Assembly (NCBI RefSeq): GCF_019093865.1
Contig: NZ_JABJXD010000008.1
Span: 1-64,000 of the forward strand
Direction of reading: 5' to 3'
Length of the DNA: 64,000 nucleotides
Source: Lentibacillus saliphilus
GTDB taxonomy: Bacteria; Bacillota; Bacilli; Bacillales; Amphibacillaceae
Shown piece after piece: positions 20,180 through 30,265 of the stretch. Made by a program: the position numbers and the translations under genes. The first letter of the stretch is position 1. Every line of letters begins with the position of its first letter. The notes beneath the pieces were generated by a model. It was not told where the DNA came from. It was given only the letters and a program-made list of their open reading frames with translations, and did no database searches.

Positions 20180-21634
20180 TCATTCCTTTTCTTTAATTTT
20201 TGCTTCATTCCAGTACGTATCAAACTGTTCTAATGTCATCTGGCTCATATCACGTTCATGCTCTTTCAATTTAGCTTCAATATAGCGAAAACGTGTTGTA
20301 AATTTGTCGTTTGCACGATTCAAGGCCAATTCTGGATTGATCTTATAATGGCGCGCCAAGTTCGTCACGACAAATAAGACGTCGCCGAATTCTTTTTCTA
20401 ATTCTTCTTGGTCGCCGTCCTGAATGGCTTCCTTCACCTCAGCAACTTCTTCTTTCAGCTTGTCCCAAACGTCTTCTCGATCTTCCCAATCAAACCCAAC
20501 CTTCGCTGCCTTCTTTTGCAGCTTATAAGCATGAATCAGTGCCGGTAATCCTTGTGGAATGCCATCGAGTACGGATTGACGGGTCGCACCTTTTTCTTCT
20601 TTTTTTAATTGATCCCAGTTTTGATACACTTCCTCTACCGTGTCGACTTCCCTATCGGAAAAGACGTGAGGGTGGCGGTGAATCATTTTATCCGTCAGCG
20701 TTTTAATGACATCGTCAACTGAAAAATAACCACTGTCATCACCGATTTGACTATGTAGCATTACCTGTAAGAGCACATCACCTAGCTCCTCGACTATGCC
20801 CTCATCATCGCCTTGATCAATCGCTTCTATTAACTCATACACTTCTTCAATCGCGTATTGCCGTAAGGATTCATGTGTTTGCGCCTGATCCCACGGACAA
20901 CCGTTTGGCCCACGCAACTCAGCAATGACAGCACGCAAGCGGGAAAATTGGTGATGTAACAAGTGGCTTGGAACAGGTGGTACATAGACACTCGATAAAT
21001 TGCTAAAGTGCTCGTCATAATCAAGCTCAACAAGCGGCGTTTGAATCCGTTTTTCATCTTTTGTGCCGGCAGCGTCAATAATGGTTACGATGAAATCTGC
21101 TGGAAGTTCCTCAAGCAAGGAAAGCTTCACATTTGAAGCGACCATCCGGTCATATACCTGACCAAAAATGATATGCTGACCGAGCTTAAGATCTTGTCTT
21201 TGAAACTCTGTTGCGTCGATCAATTGAAAACCGTCAATTGGATCAATGGAAAGGGCTGTAAATAGGTCATCAAGAAAGCTTTGTCCCCCGATTATATTAA
21301 CGGCTACATCCGGATGTTCAAGTAAAAGCTGAACCGTCTTTTCTGCCATCATGGGATGTCCAGGTACGGCGTATACGACCGGGCCGTGCTCAGTTGCTTC
21401 AACCAATCGCTCGACAATCGTGTCATAAACGTCTGAAAATGTATCATGTGCCTCATAAATGCCATCAAAGGCATGAAAGCGCACACCTTCTTGTTCGAGT
21501 GTTTGAACAACTGGATGATCCGCCGTACGTAAGTAAATTATTTCTTGTTCATCTGTTAATCGTCTATAAATACCGAGGGGCAATTGCTCAATATCACCTG
21601 CCCCAAGGCCAATAATATCTATCTGTCGCTTCAT
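20180..21634 (-). CDS. mazG: MazG-type nucleotide pyrophosphohydrolase with methylase domain (YabN)
   Basis: A 484-residue two-domain protein. The first 210 residues form a tetrapyrrole-methylase-like fold (IIGLGAGDIEQLPLG), which in Bacillus has no proven methylation role. Residues about 230-480 are two MazG modules with the acidic metal motif EEVYELIEAIDQGD and EELGDVLLQV. MazG hydrolyses non-canonical NTPs to NMP and pyrophosphate. It lies 2 bp after yabM and before rqcP, as in B. subtilis. Confidence 0.94.
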   Translation of the reverse strand: MKRQIDIIGLGAGDIEQLPLGIYRRLTDEQEIIYLRTADHPVVQTLEQEGVRFHAFDGIYEAHDTFSDVYDTIVERLVEATEHGPVVYAVPGHPMMAEKTVQLLLEHPDVAVNIIGGQSFLDDLFTALSIDPIDGFQLIDATEFQRQDLKLGQHIIFGQVYDRMVASNVKLSLLEELPADFIVTIIDAAGTKDEKRIQTPLVELDYDEHFSNLSSVYVPPVPSHLLHHQFSRLRAVIAELRGPNGCPWDQAQTHESLRQYAIEEVYELIEAIDQGDDEGIVEELGDVLLQVMLHSQIGDDSGYFSVDDVIKTLTDKMIHRHPHVFSDREVDTVEEVYQNWDQLKKEEKGATRQSVLDGIPQGLPALIHAYKLQKKAAKVGFDWEDREDVWDKLKEEVAEVKEAIQDGDQEELEKEFGDVLFVVTNLARHYKINPELALNRANDKFTTRFRYIEAKLKEHERDMSQMTLEQFDTYWNEAKIKEKE

Positions 21635-21636
21635 AT

Positions 21637-23226
21637 TTAAATCCTTCCTTTCCGAAGTTTCATAAGCTTGGACGCGAATGGTAGCATGGCGATATCATCA
21701 TCCTTCAACGCCCCAAATCTTATTAATATCGTTATATAAATCAGTGCACCTGATAGGACAAGCCCGATAACATAGAAAAAAAGCACACCACGTGATGGTA
21801 CCATCGACATGGGGACTAACCATTTGATGACGGCGAGGAAAGCCGACATACTCAATCCTCCTAGTAAAAAGACAGACCAACTGACGAATCCTTTATAGGC
21901 AAATTGTGCGAGCTTTTTGGATAACAATACAAGGACAACAAGTGTTAGCAAACCTAGGGCAACAACTGTCGCAACTGCACTCCCAGTGATCCCCCATATC
22001 GGTACAAACACTGCATTGCCAATCCACTTCACGATGCCAGCACCTACAATCAAGCAAGCGGTCATCATCATAAAACCCGCACCCTGTAATATTGAAATGG
22101 CTGTAATCGCAACAGAGCTTAACAGTAAGGCTAGGGCAAGCACCCTTAGCGCAAATGTACCATCATCATTTTGAAACAGTAGTGTATTCGTTTCGGGAAA
22201 AATCATGATGAGGCCTATGGTGGCACCACCCGCCAAATAAAAACTGAATGCTAATGTACGACCAACGGATTGCTTCACAGATGCAGGGTCACGCTCCAAG
22301 GTCTTTTTCGTGATTGTTGGGATCAGAGCGAGCGCAAAAGACGATCCCAAAACGGTTCCAAGCTGGATGAGTGGTTGCCCACGATCGAAAATGCCTTTAG
22401 CCTTTATCGCAGCTTCTTTTGTTAAGCCATACGCTTGTAATTGCGGCACGAGTGACACCATATCAACCGCTTGAACAATAATTAAGACCATATGATTCAA
22501 AGCTGCAATTAATCCGAATCCACCAATAACTTTCAGCACACGTCGCCATTGGACCGGATGCTGATGTGACACTATTGACCGTGATTTATCTTTCTTCACA
22601 AACGGACCGAGAACAAGTATAGCCGCGAAAGCCCCTGTCATGGACGCGACTGCACCAATTTTACCAATCGCATAGATGTCAGATCCAGTCCTACTAATGA
22701 CATAGGCACCCATAATAATGATGATCGCTCTGACGAATTGTTCAGCGACCTGTGAATACGCAGTGGCCTGCATGTCGCCTCTCCCTTGCATAACGCCTCG
22801 TAGCAAAGATGTGACTGGAATGAACAAAAATATATAAGCTGTCAGTCGATACCCACTTGCCAATGCAGGGTCCCCAGCAAACTGTGCGAGCTGATCCGCT
22901 CCAGCATATAATGTGAGAAAAAACAATCCATTAATGATCACTAATATGAGCGAGACCGGGCCATAAAAAGACCGCCAACTCGGCATTCGCCCTTCTTCAC
23001 TTTGCTCTACAGTGAGCTTAGACACAGCTGCAGGGAATCCATACAGCCCGAGCATGATGGCAACACCTAATATTGGATAAACCTGCTGATAGATGTAAAA
23101 CCCCGCATCACCGATAAGGTTTTGCAGTGGAATTCGATAACCCGCACTCAAAACCTTGCCAATAAACCCCGCCAGCGTCAGTAAGAGTGCGCCTTTAATA
23201 AGTCCGTGAGATTGCTCCGCTTTCAT
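21637..23226 (-). CDS. yabM: MOP-superfamily flippase-like membrane protein (YabM)
   Basis: A 529-residue polytopic protein with about 14 membrane segments of the SpoVB/polysaccharide-export (MurJ-related) branch. It probably flips a lipid-linked envelope precursor. Conserved features are the N-terminal GALLLTLAGFIGKVLSAGYR and IYQQVYPILGVAIMLGLYGF. B. subtilis yabM has the same neighbours (spoVT upstream, mazG downstream). Here an extra plus-strand gene pair lies between it and spoVT. Confidence 0.88.
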   Translation of the reverse strand: MKAEQSHGLIKGALLLTLAGFIGKVLSAGYRIPLQNLIGDAGFYIYQQVYPILGVAIMLGLYGFPAAVSKLTVEQSEEGRMPSWRSFYGPVSLILVIINGLFFLTLYAGADQLAQFAGDPALASGYRLTAYIFLFIPVTSLLRGVMQGRGDMQATAYSQVAEQFVRAIIIIMGAYVISRTGSDIYAIGKIGAVASMTGAFAAILVLGPFVKKDKSRSIVSHQHPVQWRRVLKVIGGFGLIAALNHMVLIIVQAVDMVSLVPQLQAYGLTKEAAIKAKGIFDRGQPLIQLGTVLGSSFALALIPTITKKTLERDPASVKQSVGRTLAFSFYLAGGATIGLIMIFPETNTLLFQNDDGTFALRVLALALLLSSVAITAISILQGAGFMMMTACLIVGAGIVKWIGNAVFVPIWGITGSAVATVVALGLLTLVVLVLLSKKLAQFAYKGFVSWSVFLLGGLSMSAFLAVIKWLVPMSMVPSRGVLFFYVIGLVLSGALIYITILIRFGALKDDDIAMLPFASKLMKLRKGRI

Positions 23227-23413
23227 GATTTAACGCCTTCCGTGTGCCAGCACCATTACACCAGCACATTATGATAATCGTCTTAATGTTAGGTTTTATT
23301 ATAGCATAGACTTGCACACGCTGTAGGAGCGAGATGATAAAATGACCTTATATAAAACGCGTTCGGGATACATATAAGAACATCATGCCCCGCTCAAAGT
23401 AGTGAGCGATTCT

Positions 23414-23442
23414 TTGAACAGCGTAAACGCAAATGTTATACT
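23414..23442 (+). promoter_or_regulatory. Sigma-A promoter for the small ORF and FtsW/RodA-like gene
   Basis: TTGAAC (23414-23419) is 17 bp from TATACT (23437-23442), 28 bp before the 32-codon ORF. Confidence 0.65.
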
Positions 23443-23470
23443 TTTTTAAACTGAGCGAAAAGAGGCTATT

Positions 23471-23569
23471 ATGGTGAATCACATCCAAAAGCGAATGAAA
23501 ATTGTCCGATGGATTATTAATGTAATGTTTTTGCTGTTATTTGCATTTTTACTGAGGACGTATTTTTAA
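23471..23569 (+). CDS. Putative 32-residue membrane peptide
   Basis: ATG..TAA, 32 residues: a basic head (MVNHIQKRMKIVRW) followed by one hydrophobic helix (IINVMFLLLFAFLL) and RTYF. AGAGG lies 7 nt before the ATG and a good sigma-A promoter 28 bp upstream. It ends 20 bp before the FtsW/RodA-like start, so the two would be co-transcribed. I do not recognise a family. It could be a small accessory subunit or only a leader peptide. Confidence 0.5.
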   Translation: MVNHIQKRMKIVRWIINVMFLLLFAFLLRTYF

Positions 23570-23589
23570 AGATAGGTGGAAAATTGGCT

Positions 23590-24726
23590 ATGAATCATTC
23601 AGGAAAAATAGACCTTAGCATCGTCACGCTATTATTGGTTATGTGTATTGTGAGCCTTCTGTCAATAAGTACCGCCTATCAACTAGGATTATCTAATGAA
23701 AATTATACAACTAAACAAATTGTGTTTTATATCGTTTCTTTTGCCGTGTTATTTAGTATGGCATATGTAGATCCTGATTTTTTAAAACGTATTTCAATTT
23801 ATATATATATTGGTTGCTTACTTCTACTTCTTGGCATATTACTACTGCCCGAAAACATATCACCAACGATCAATGGGGCAAAAGGGTGGTTCCGCTATGG
23901 AGGGGTTTCACTACAACCAGCCGAGCTATCTAAAGTAGGATTCATACTCGCCTTAAGCTCGATCGCAAAAAAACATAGTCTTTATGAGCCGTCATTACGA
24001 AATGATTTACAGCAGCTTCTAAAAATGCTTGGCTTATTTATTCCGATCGCGATGATGCTCATCTCTTATCCTGATTTAGGTAATTTATTAACACATGCTT
24101 TTATCCTCTTCTGTATCATGTTGGTATCAACAATTCGGCCAAGAACCTTGGTTTATCTATTATCACTTCCCACCGCTTTTTTCGTTGCAGCTTTTTTGCT
24201 TTACCGCTATGCGACGGAATTCTTTTTTGAATCTGTTTTAGGTCTTTTATCGGATTATCAAGCTAAACGGTTTTACGGCTGGCTCCAGCCTAATGAGTAT
24301 ACAGAGGCTGGTCACCAACTCATACAATCAATAACGAGCATTGGTGCAGGTCAACTATCTGGTTATCAAAATATAACGCACGTTCCTTATGCCTATTCGG
24401 ATATGATCTTTTCCATTATTGGGTCTCAATACGGCTTTATTGGTGCAACACTCGTCATTTTAATGTTTTTCTTGTTAATTTACCGGATTACCGTCATATC
24501 TTTGAACTATCATGACCATTTTGGAAAATATGTCGGTGCTGGTGTCTCTGGACTGATCACGTACCATGTATTTCAAAATATCGGCATGAGCATCGGTTTA
24601 CTTCCGATCACAGGTATTGGATTGCCTTTTATTAGCTATGGTGGCAGTGCTCTTGTTACGGTCATGGTAGCAATCGGCTTCATGTTGAGTTTATATAGAC
24701 ATACAAAAACGTATATGTTTGAATAA
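23590..24726 (+). CDS. FtsW/RodA/SpoVE-family glycosyltransferase-like protein
   Basis: About 378 residues with ten membrane segments. Family motifs are NGAKGWFRYGGVSLQPAELS (about residues 98-117), YPDLGNL for the usual QPDLGT, and the C-terminal ITGIGLPFISYGGSALVTV. SEDS proteins polymerise peptidoglycan with a partner class B PBP. No PBP gene is nearby. The loop motifs are closer to RodA than to FtsW, but I cannot assign it to elongation, division or cortex synthesis. Start ATG follows AGGTGG; another ATG two codons upstream (23584) is possible. It interrupts the conserved spoVT-yabM pair and faces the opposite way. Confidence 0.88.
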   Translation: MNHSGKIDLSIVTLLLVMCIVSLLSISTAYQLGLSNENYTTKQIVFYIVSFAVLFSMAYVDPDFLKRISIYIYIGCLLLLLGILLLPENISPTINGAKGWFRYGGVSLQPAELSKVGFILALSSIAKKHSLYEPSLRNDLQQLLKMLGLFIPIAMMLISYPDLGNLLTHAFILFCIMLVSTIRPRTLVYLLSLPTAFFVAAFLLYRYATEFFFESVLGLLSDYQAKRFYGWLQPNEYTEAGHQLIQSITSIGAGQLSGYQNITHVPYAYSDMIFSIIGSQYGFIGATLVILMFFLLIYRITVISLNYHDHFGKYVGAGVSGLITYHVFQNIGMSIGLLPITGIGLPFISYGGSALVTVMVAIGFMLSLYRHTKTYMFE

Positions 24727-24757
24727 CGCTTTATTCAAGAATCACTGAAATTAAAAA

Positions 24758-24840
24758 AAACCGCATCAACCAGTCGACCGACATGTTCAATTCTAGGTCA
24801 TTCCCTACAATTAAACATGGTATCAGACTGGTGGCGGTTT
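24758..24840. terminator. Long imperfect inverted repeat, convergent terminator
   Basis: AAACCGC..ACCAGTC..CATGTTCAATT on the left pairs with AATTAAACATG..GACTGGT..GCGGTTT on the right. On the minus strand it is followed by eight T, so it should terminate spoVT; the plus-strand side (for the FtsW/RodA-like gene) has only TTT. Confidence 0.75.
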
Positions 24841-24854
24841 GGGACATATAGGCA

Positions 24855-25388
24855 TTATTCCATTTGTTTGGCTAAAAAGCTTGCGGCTGTGGCAATTAAT
24901 TTTTCCTCAATCTCGCCAATTGTTTCCTCGCGGGAAAATAAAACGACGCTTCCGATCGGATCCCCATTGGCGATAATTGGACTTAAGCAATATGAATGAA
25001 TGTCTTCTTCTTTTCCGTCAAGTAATTCCATCACTGATGTATTCGTCTCCATGACCGTCGTACGATTTTCAAGCGCTTTTTCGAGTTCAGATCCAATATG
25101 TTTATTCAGATAATCTTTTTTGGATTCTCCTGCTACAGCAATGACTTCATCTCTGTCACAGATCAATACAGGGTGATGCATGGACTCAAATAAAGCCTCT
25201 GCGTATTCTTGGGCAAAGCTGCCCAATTCGTTGATGGGGGAGTACTTTTTCAAAATGACTTCTCCATCACGGTCAACAAAAATCTCTAATGGATCTCCCT
25301 CACGAATACGTAATGTACGCCTAATCTCTTTTGGAACAACCACTCTACCCAAATCATCAATACGTCTAACGATTCCTGTTGCTTTCAT
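24855..25388 (-). CDS. spoVT: Stage V sporulation protein T
   Basis: Forespore transcription regulator that modulates sigma-G genes. The 177-residue protein has an AbrB-type swapped-hairpin DNA-binding domain (MKATGIVRRIDDLGRVVVPK, residues 1-50) and a C-terminal GAF-like domain (about 56-177). I start it at MKATG after GAGAGG, 18 codons inside the longest open frame. A near-perfect sigma-G promoter precedes it. Confidence 0.96.
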   Translation of the reverse strand: MKATGIVRRIDDLGRVVVPKEIRRTLRIREGDPLEIFVDRDGEVILKKYSPINELGSFAQEYAEALFESMHHPVLICDRDEVIAVAGESKKDYLNKHIGSELEKALENRTTVMETNTSVMELLDGKEEDIHSYCLSPIIANGDPIGSVVLFSREETIGEIEEKLIATAASFLAKQME

Positions 25389-25476
25389 ATGTGAAGCCTC
25401 TCTTTCTTTGATGATTGAGTCAACGCGTAACACGTGACTCATTCATAAAGTGTGTAAAAAACACCATTTATGGGTT

Positions 25477-25506
25477 TAGTATGAATCAACACCAAAGAAC
25501 TATTCA
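25477..25506 (-). promoter_or_regulatory. Sigma-G promoter of spoVT
   Basis: On the minus strand TGAATA (25501-25506) is 17 bp from CATACTA (25477-25483), an exact match to the sigma-G consensus. It lies about 90 bp before the spoVT ATG and just after the mfd stop. Confidence 0.8.
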
Positions 25507-25520
25507 TGAGAAGGCATAAT

Positions 25521-28500
25521 TTAGTTTGAACGATTGACTTCATTTAGACGAGAGATGAATGCCTTGACATCCTTATACCTATTATGCTCGATATCTTTCG
25601 TTGGACGGAAAACAATTTTTAAATTCTTGTTTTCCGTCCCAACTTGTACGTGCCGACCAAATTCAATCGCAAGTTGAAAAAGCTTTGCCCCATCAACCTC
25701 TTGACTGCGGTTTACTGTCAGAAGGAGCTCGATTTTTTTGTTCGTCTCACTAATTGATTCAACACGTTCACGTTTAGCATGCGTTTTTAACGATGACACG
25801 GTCAGCAAATTTCCTACTTCTTCAGGATAGTCTCCAAAGCGGTCAATGAGTTCATCTCTTAATTCGATTATATCCTCAGCCCCGCTAATCGTTTGGAACT
25901 GCTTATACATTGCAATTTTTTGTTTTTCGTCATCAATATAGGAATCGGGAATGTATGCATCGAGATTGAGTGCGAGCTCAGGCTCAAACGCTTCAATTTC
26001 ATCAAGTTCTTTACCTGATTTTCGCGCATCAATGGCATCTTTCAGCATTTGTGAATACATATCAAATCCAACAGAATCAATAAATCCGTGCTGTTGAGCA
26101 CCGAGAAGATTACCAGCTCCTCGAATCGATAGATCACGCATGGCAATCTTAAAGCCCGAACCAAGCTCTGTAAATTCCTTAATGGCTTCCAGACGCTTCT
26201 CAGCAACTTCTGTTAAAATTTTGTCCTTTTGATACGTAAAATAAGCGTACGCAACGCGATTGGAGCGTCCAACCCGTCCCCTTAATTGATACAGCTGACT
26301 TAACCCCATACGGTCTGCGTCATAGACGATGAGCGTATTGACATTCGGTATGTCTACACCCGTTTCAATAATCGTTGTGCTGACGAGCACATCATATTCA
26401 CCTTCTAAGAAACCGAACATGACGTTTTCGAGCTCTGTTTCATTCATTTGTCCATGAGCAACCGCAATTCTTGCATCATCAACGATCATTCCAATATCGC
26501 GCGCCATTTTATCAATATGCTCAACCCGATTATAAAGGAAAAAGACTTGCCCACCTCGAGACATCTCTCGTTCGATCGCTTCTCTGATCATAATTGGATT
26601 ATACTCAGCGACATACGTTTGAATTGGAAACCGATTTTCCGGCGGTGTTTCAATGACCGACAGATCACGAACACCGAGCATTGACATATGCAGTGTACGC
26701 GGAATTGGTGTCGCCGTTAGCGTCAACACATCAACATTTGATTTCAACTGTTTGATTTTTTCTTTATGCTTCACACCAAAACGCTGCTCTTCATCGACAA
26801 TGAGTAGTCCAAGGTCATGATATTGAACGTCTTTTGACAAGAGACGATGTGTGCCTACAACGAGATCAACCGTTCCAGTTTTTAACCCGTGAAGCGTTTC
26901 CTGATGTTGTTTTTTTGTACCAAAACGACTTAAAATACCGATCTCAACAGGCTGCTCCTGGAATCGCTCGCGTATTGTTTCAAAATGCTGCTGAGCTAAA
27001 ATTGTTGTCGGAACAAGAATGGCCACTTGTTTACCGTCTGCGATCGCCTTGAATGCTGCCCGAATAGCAACCTCTGTCTTGCCATAGCCGACATCACCAC
27101 AAAGGAGTCGGTCCATTGGCCGCTCACGTTCCATGTCCCCTTTAATTTCCTCAATACATCTCAGTTGATCTTCGGTTTCTTGATATGGGAATGCAGCTTC
27201 GAATTCATCCTGTAAAACCGTGTCAGGAGAAAAGGCAAATCCCTTTCGTGCTTCTCTTTCTGCATACAGCTTAATGAGATCATCAGCGATGTCTTCAACA
27301 GATGATTGAACTTTACGCTTTACCTTTGTCCATTCAGATCCGCCCAGTTTATACAACTTCGGTTCTTTTCCTTCAGAGCCTACAAACTTTTGAACGAGAT
27401 CAATTTGATCGATTGGAACAAAGAGCTTATCATCGCCCGAATATTTGATGAGCATATAATCCTTATGCTTACCGGCTACCTCAAGTGTTTCAACACCGAG
27501 GTATTTACCAATTCCGTGATTGGCATGAACGACATAGTCCCCGGTTTTGAGCTCCTGATAGCTCTTAATACGCTCGGCATTTGATATTTTTTGCCGCTTG
27601 CGTGTTTTTTTCGTCTTCTTTTTGAAGAGCTCATTCTCCGTAATGATGACCAGTTTATGCATGGGGAATTCGACCCCTGCACTCATCGAGCCGATCAAAA
27701 CAACTGGTTCCTCTACATAAGGGAGTTTAAGCGTTTCGGACACTGTTGCCGCCATATCATAATCCTGGAGGATTGACTGTATTTTTTCGGCACGTTTTTC
27801 ATCTGGCGCAAGAATGATCACTGAATAATCACTTTTTTTCCAACGCTGTAATTCATTTTTAAACAAATTCATTTGTCCGTGGAATTCCTGCATTGGCCGT
27901 GAAGACATATTAATAATGTTTTGTGGCTGTGTATTCGGAATGTGACGTAGGAAAACCGACAAATAGATACGTTGTCTTGGAGATATGTGATCCCAAATTG
28001 TGTACCAGTCATAAGAAAACGTCATATCTCGTACCATTTGATGTGATTCTAGCAGGCTGCTATACCATTCGGCTTCTTCCTTGTCCAAGTGTATGGCTGT
28101 TTCATGAATTCTGCTCATCTCATCTAACATAATGAGACCGTTATCTGGTAAATAGTCTAGTAAACTTTCAGGGGTTTCATAATACAAACCTATATACTTA
28201 TGCATACCTTCAAAACGATTTAACTGTTTAAATTGATCAATATCATACTCGATGACGCCTGTAAGTGTTTCTTTGGCTTCGTTAGTTGTCAGCTTCGATA
28301 ATGATGCAGCAAAAGCTTTTTCTAATCGCTGGCCCGCACTGAGCATGTCTTCATCTGTTAACAGCCACTCTGTTGCCGGTCCGATTGAAACAGACTGTAG
28401 TTTGTCCAAAGAACGTTGTGTTTCTGCATCAAATGACCGGATTGAATCCACTTCATCGTCAAACAATTCAATACGGAGCGGGCGTGCTTCCGTTAATGGA

Positions 28501-29051
28501 TACACATCAATAATACCGCCACGCCGACTAAATTGACCTGGTGCATCGACCATATCCGTTCGTTCATAGCCCATATTAATTAAAGCCGCTAAGTATGCTT
28601 CAATATCAATGCTTTCATTAAGGGTAAACGGCAATTGATAGCGCGACCAATAAGCACTCGGTGGTAGTATCCGTTTGAGTGCCGCAACTGGGGCAATTAG
28701 TATCCCTGCCTTTTTTGTAACCCACTCTGTCAATGCTTCAATGCGCTGGCTTTTCAACTCTGGGCTTGCGACAGCAATTTCAGATGCAATGAGTTCATTC
28801 ACGGGATATAAATAAACGTCTGCTTCAGGTGATAATTCAATGAGATCATCATAAAGCTGCTGTGCTTGAGTCAGCTGATGTGTCACGAGCAAGACTGGTT
28901 TATGTGTGGATTCATTAATCAAAGAAGCGGTCAAACTACGGCCAGATCCTGACGTTCCAGCAACAAGCTGTTCAGTCATGCCGTTTTTGATGCCACTCAT
29001 AATGGATTGTATGTCTTCACTTGTTTGTAAATAGTTCCGAATTGCTTTCAT
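25521..29051 (-). CDS. mfd: Transcription-repair coupling factor Mfd
   Basis: Displaces RNA polymerase stalled at lesions and recruits UvrA. The 1176-residue protein has the UvrB-like N-terminal part ([16 protein letters not shown]), the RNA polymerase interaction domain ([20 protein letters not shown], about residues 500-520), and the RecG-type translocase with Walker [29 protein letters not shown] and the TRG region. The C-terminal TRCF domain is complete and the length is normal. Confidence 0.97.
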   Translation of the reverse strand: MKAIRNYLQTSEDIQSIMSGIKNGMTEQLVAGTSGSGRSLTASLINESTHKPVLLVTHQLTQAQQLYDDLIELSPEADVYLYPVNELIASEIAVASPELKSQRIEALTEWVTKKAGILIAPVAALKRILPPSAYWSRYQLPFTLNESIDIEAYLAALINMGYERTDMVDAPGQFSRRGGIIDVYPLTEARPLRIELFDDEVDSIRSFDAETQRSLDKLQSVSIGPATEWLLTDEDMLSAGQRLEKAFAASLSKLTTNEAKETLTGVIEYDIDQFKQLNRFEGMHKYIGLYYETPESLLDYLPDNGLIMLDEMSRIHETAIHLDKEEAEWYSSLLESHQMVRDMTFSYDWYTIWDHISPRQRIYLSVFLRHIPNTQPQNIINMSSRPMQEFHGQMNLFKNELQRWKKSDYSVIILAPDEKRAEKIQSILQDYDMAATVSETLKLPYVEEPVVLIGSMSAGVEFPMHKLVIITENELFKKKTKKTRKRQKISNAERIKSYQELKTGDYVVHANHGIGKYLGVETLEVAGKHKDYMLIKYSGDDKLFVPIDQIDLVQKFVGSEGKEPKLYKLGGSEWTKVKRKVQSSVEDIADDLIKLYAEREARKGFAFSPDTVLQDEFEAAFPYQETEDQLRCIEEIKGDMERERPMDRLLCGDVGYGKTEVAIRAAFKAIADGKQVAILVPTTILAQQHFETIRERFQEQPVEIGILSRFGTKKQHQETLHGLKTGTVDLVVGTHRLLSKDVQYHDLGLLIVDEEQRFGVKHKEKIKQLKSNVDVLTLTATPIPRTLHMSMLGVRDLSVIETPPENRFPIQTYVAEYNPIMIREAIEREMSRGGQVFFLYNRVEHIDKMARDIGMIVDDARIAVAHGQMNETELENVMFGFLEGEYDVLVSTTIIETGVDIPNVNTLIVYDADRMGLSQLYQLRGRVGRSNRVAYAYFTYQKDKILTEVAEKRLEAIKEFTELGSGFKIAMRDLSIRGAGNLLGAQQHGFIDSVGFDMYSQMLKDAIDARKSGKELDEIEAFEPELALNLDAYIPDSYIDDEKQKIAMYKQFQTISGAEDIIELRDELIDRFGDYPEEVGNLLTVSSLKTHAKRERVESISETNKKIELLLTVNRSQEVDGAKLFQLAIEFGRHVQVGTENKNLKIVFRPTKDIEHNRYKDVKAFISRLNEVNRSN

Positions 29052-29153
29052 CGTTTAACCCCCGAATAATTTAAAACATCCCAAGTATATAAACACCTTG
29101 GTTAATAGGGAAAAAGCCAATTTAAGGCCACTAGCCCTCAATCTTCTTGTGTG

Positions 29154-29185
29154 TAAAAACACCGCATTCATGAGAGCTTGCGGTA
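29154..29185 (-). terminator. Terminator between fin and mfd
   Basis: On the minus strand TACCGCA pairs with TGCGGTG, followed by TTTTTAC; 70 bp after the fin stop. Confidence 0.65.
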
Positions 29186-29254
29186 TGTTGAACAAGGTGC
29201 TAAAAAGCGCAAAAATGCCTTGGTCTTCTCCCAAAGCGATTTAAGCGCGTATGT

Positions 29255-29485
29255 TTATTGTATAAAATGATCCAATTCATGATACTGTGGGTGCTGTCCA
29301 AGTGATTGCTCACAATTTTCGCAAATAGACCGGATTTGAACGTCTCCATTATTCTGATAATGAATCATATGCCTTTTGTCTTTTTCGGATAGTTGATCCC
29401 ATCCGAGCATCGACGTATGGACTACACGTTGGTCTAACCTTCCGATCTCATGCCCACAATGACTGCATTTATATATAATTGCCAT
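29255..29485 (-). CDS. fin: Anti-sigma-F factor Fin
   Basis: A 76-residue zinc-ribbon protein (YKCSHCG at residues 5-11 and ICENCE at about 53-58) that in B. subtilis inhibits sigma-F and promotes the switch to sigma-G; formerly YabK. The start is the ATG 7 nt after AGGAGG, giving MAIIYKCSHCG. A sigma-F-like promoter lies upstream, so the negative feedback loop seems kept. Position between pth and mfd is conserved. Confidence 0.92.
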   Translation of the reverse strand: MAIIYKCSHCGHEIGRLDQRVVHTSMLGWDQLSEKDKRHMIHYQNNGDVQIRSICENCEQSLGQHPQYHELDHFIQ

Positions 29486-29519
29486 CGACAAACCTCCTCG
29501 AAATTCTCGGGGTCATTAA

Positions 29520-29548
29520 AAGTTTGTCCGAATGGCAACATTTTATAC
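29520..29548 (-). promoter_or_regulatory. Candidate sigma-F promoter of fin
   Basis: On the minus strand GTATA (29544-29548) and GGACAAACTT (29520-29529) are 14 bp apart, against a usual 15. The -10 fits GGNNANANT. It lies 34 bp before fin. Confidence 0.6.
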
Positions 29549-29611
29549 ACATGGGGACAGCGCAAACATACAGCTATTTTAAAATCGTCTTATTTGACGT
29601 ATATGCGTCTC

Positions 29612-30172
29612 TCACCCATTAAATTCATTCATAACAACCATAAATGATTTTTCCATCCATGCTTCACAAGCGTCTGCAGCTTTATGAATACTCTCTGCAA
29701 CCGCCTCTTTCTCATGCTTAGCAAAAGGGTTAAGAACATGGTCTACAACTGGCGTGCGGCCCTCAGGTCGGCCGATACCAATTCGAACACGATTAAAGGC
29801 CTTCGTTCCAAGATGATCAATAAGAGAACGGATGCCATTATGGCCGCCGTGACCACCTTGCTGTCTCAGCCTAACCTTTCCCGTTGGCAAATCAAGATCA
29901 TCGTATATGACGAGTATGTCTTCTGGAGCAATCTTATAATAATCAGCAAGCGGGCGCACCGATTGCCCTGAGAGATTCATAAATGTTTGTGGTTGAAGTA
30001 AAATAATTTTATCACCCGACACATGCTCCACTGTATACTTGCCCTCAAACTTATCTTGATTGAGCTTCCAATTCTGTCTTTTTAAAAGCTCGTCAATGAC
30101 CATAAAGCCAATATTATGACGGGTATTTTTATATTTTCGGCCGGGATTTCCGAGCCCTACAATGCATTTCAT
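29612..30172 (-). CDS. pth: Peptidyl-tRNA hydrolase
   Basis: Recycles peptidyl-tRNA released from ribosomes; essential. The 186-residue protein begins MKCIVGLGNPGRKYKNTRHN with the catalytic histidine at about residue 20 and has the DDLDLPTGKVRLR segment with the catalytic aspartate. I start at this ATG after AAGGGAAG rather than 15 codons upstream. In B. subtilis the gene is spoVC, after ctc. Confidence 0.96.
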   Translation of the reverse strand: MKCIVGLGNPGRKYKNTRHNIGFMVIDELLKRQNWKLNQDKFEGKYTVEHVSGDKIILLQPQTFMNLSGQSVRPLADYYKIAPEDILVIYDDLDLPTGKVRLRQQGGHGGHNGIRSLIDHLGTKAFNRVRIGIGRPEGRTPVVDHVLNPFAKHEKEAVAESIHKAADACEAWMEKSFMVVMNEFNG

Positions 30173-30209
30173 AGTATCGTCTTCCCTTAAAGAAAGTATC
30201 GTATCAAAA

Positions 30210-30244
30210 CACAACAACCCCTCCTGGCCACTCGTCAGGAGGGT
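30210..30244 (-). terminator. Hairpin between ctc and pth
   Basis: On the minus strand CCCTCCTG pairs with CAGGAGGGG; the following GTTGTTGTGTTTTG is only loosely T-rich, so read-through into pth is likely. Confidence 0.55.
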
Positions 30245-30265
30245 AATTGTTATGCTAACATGCTG

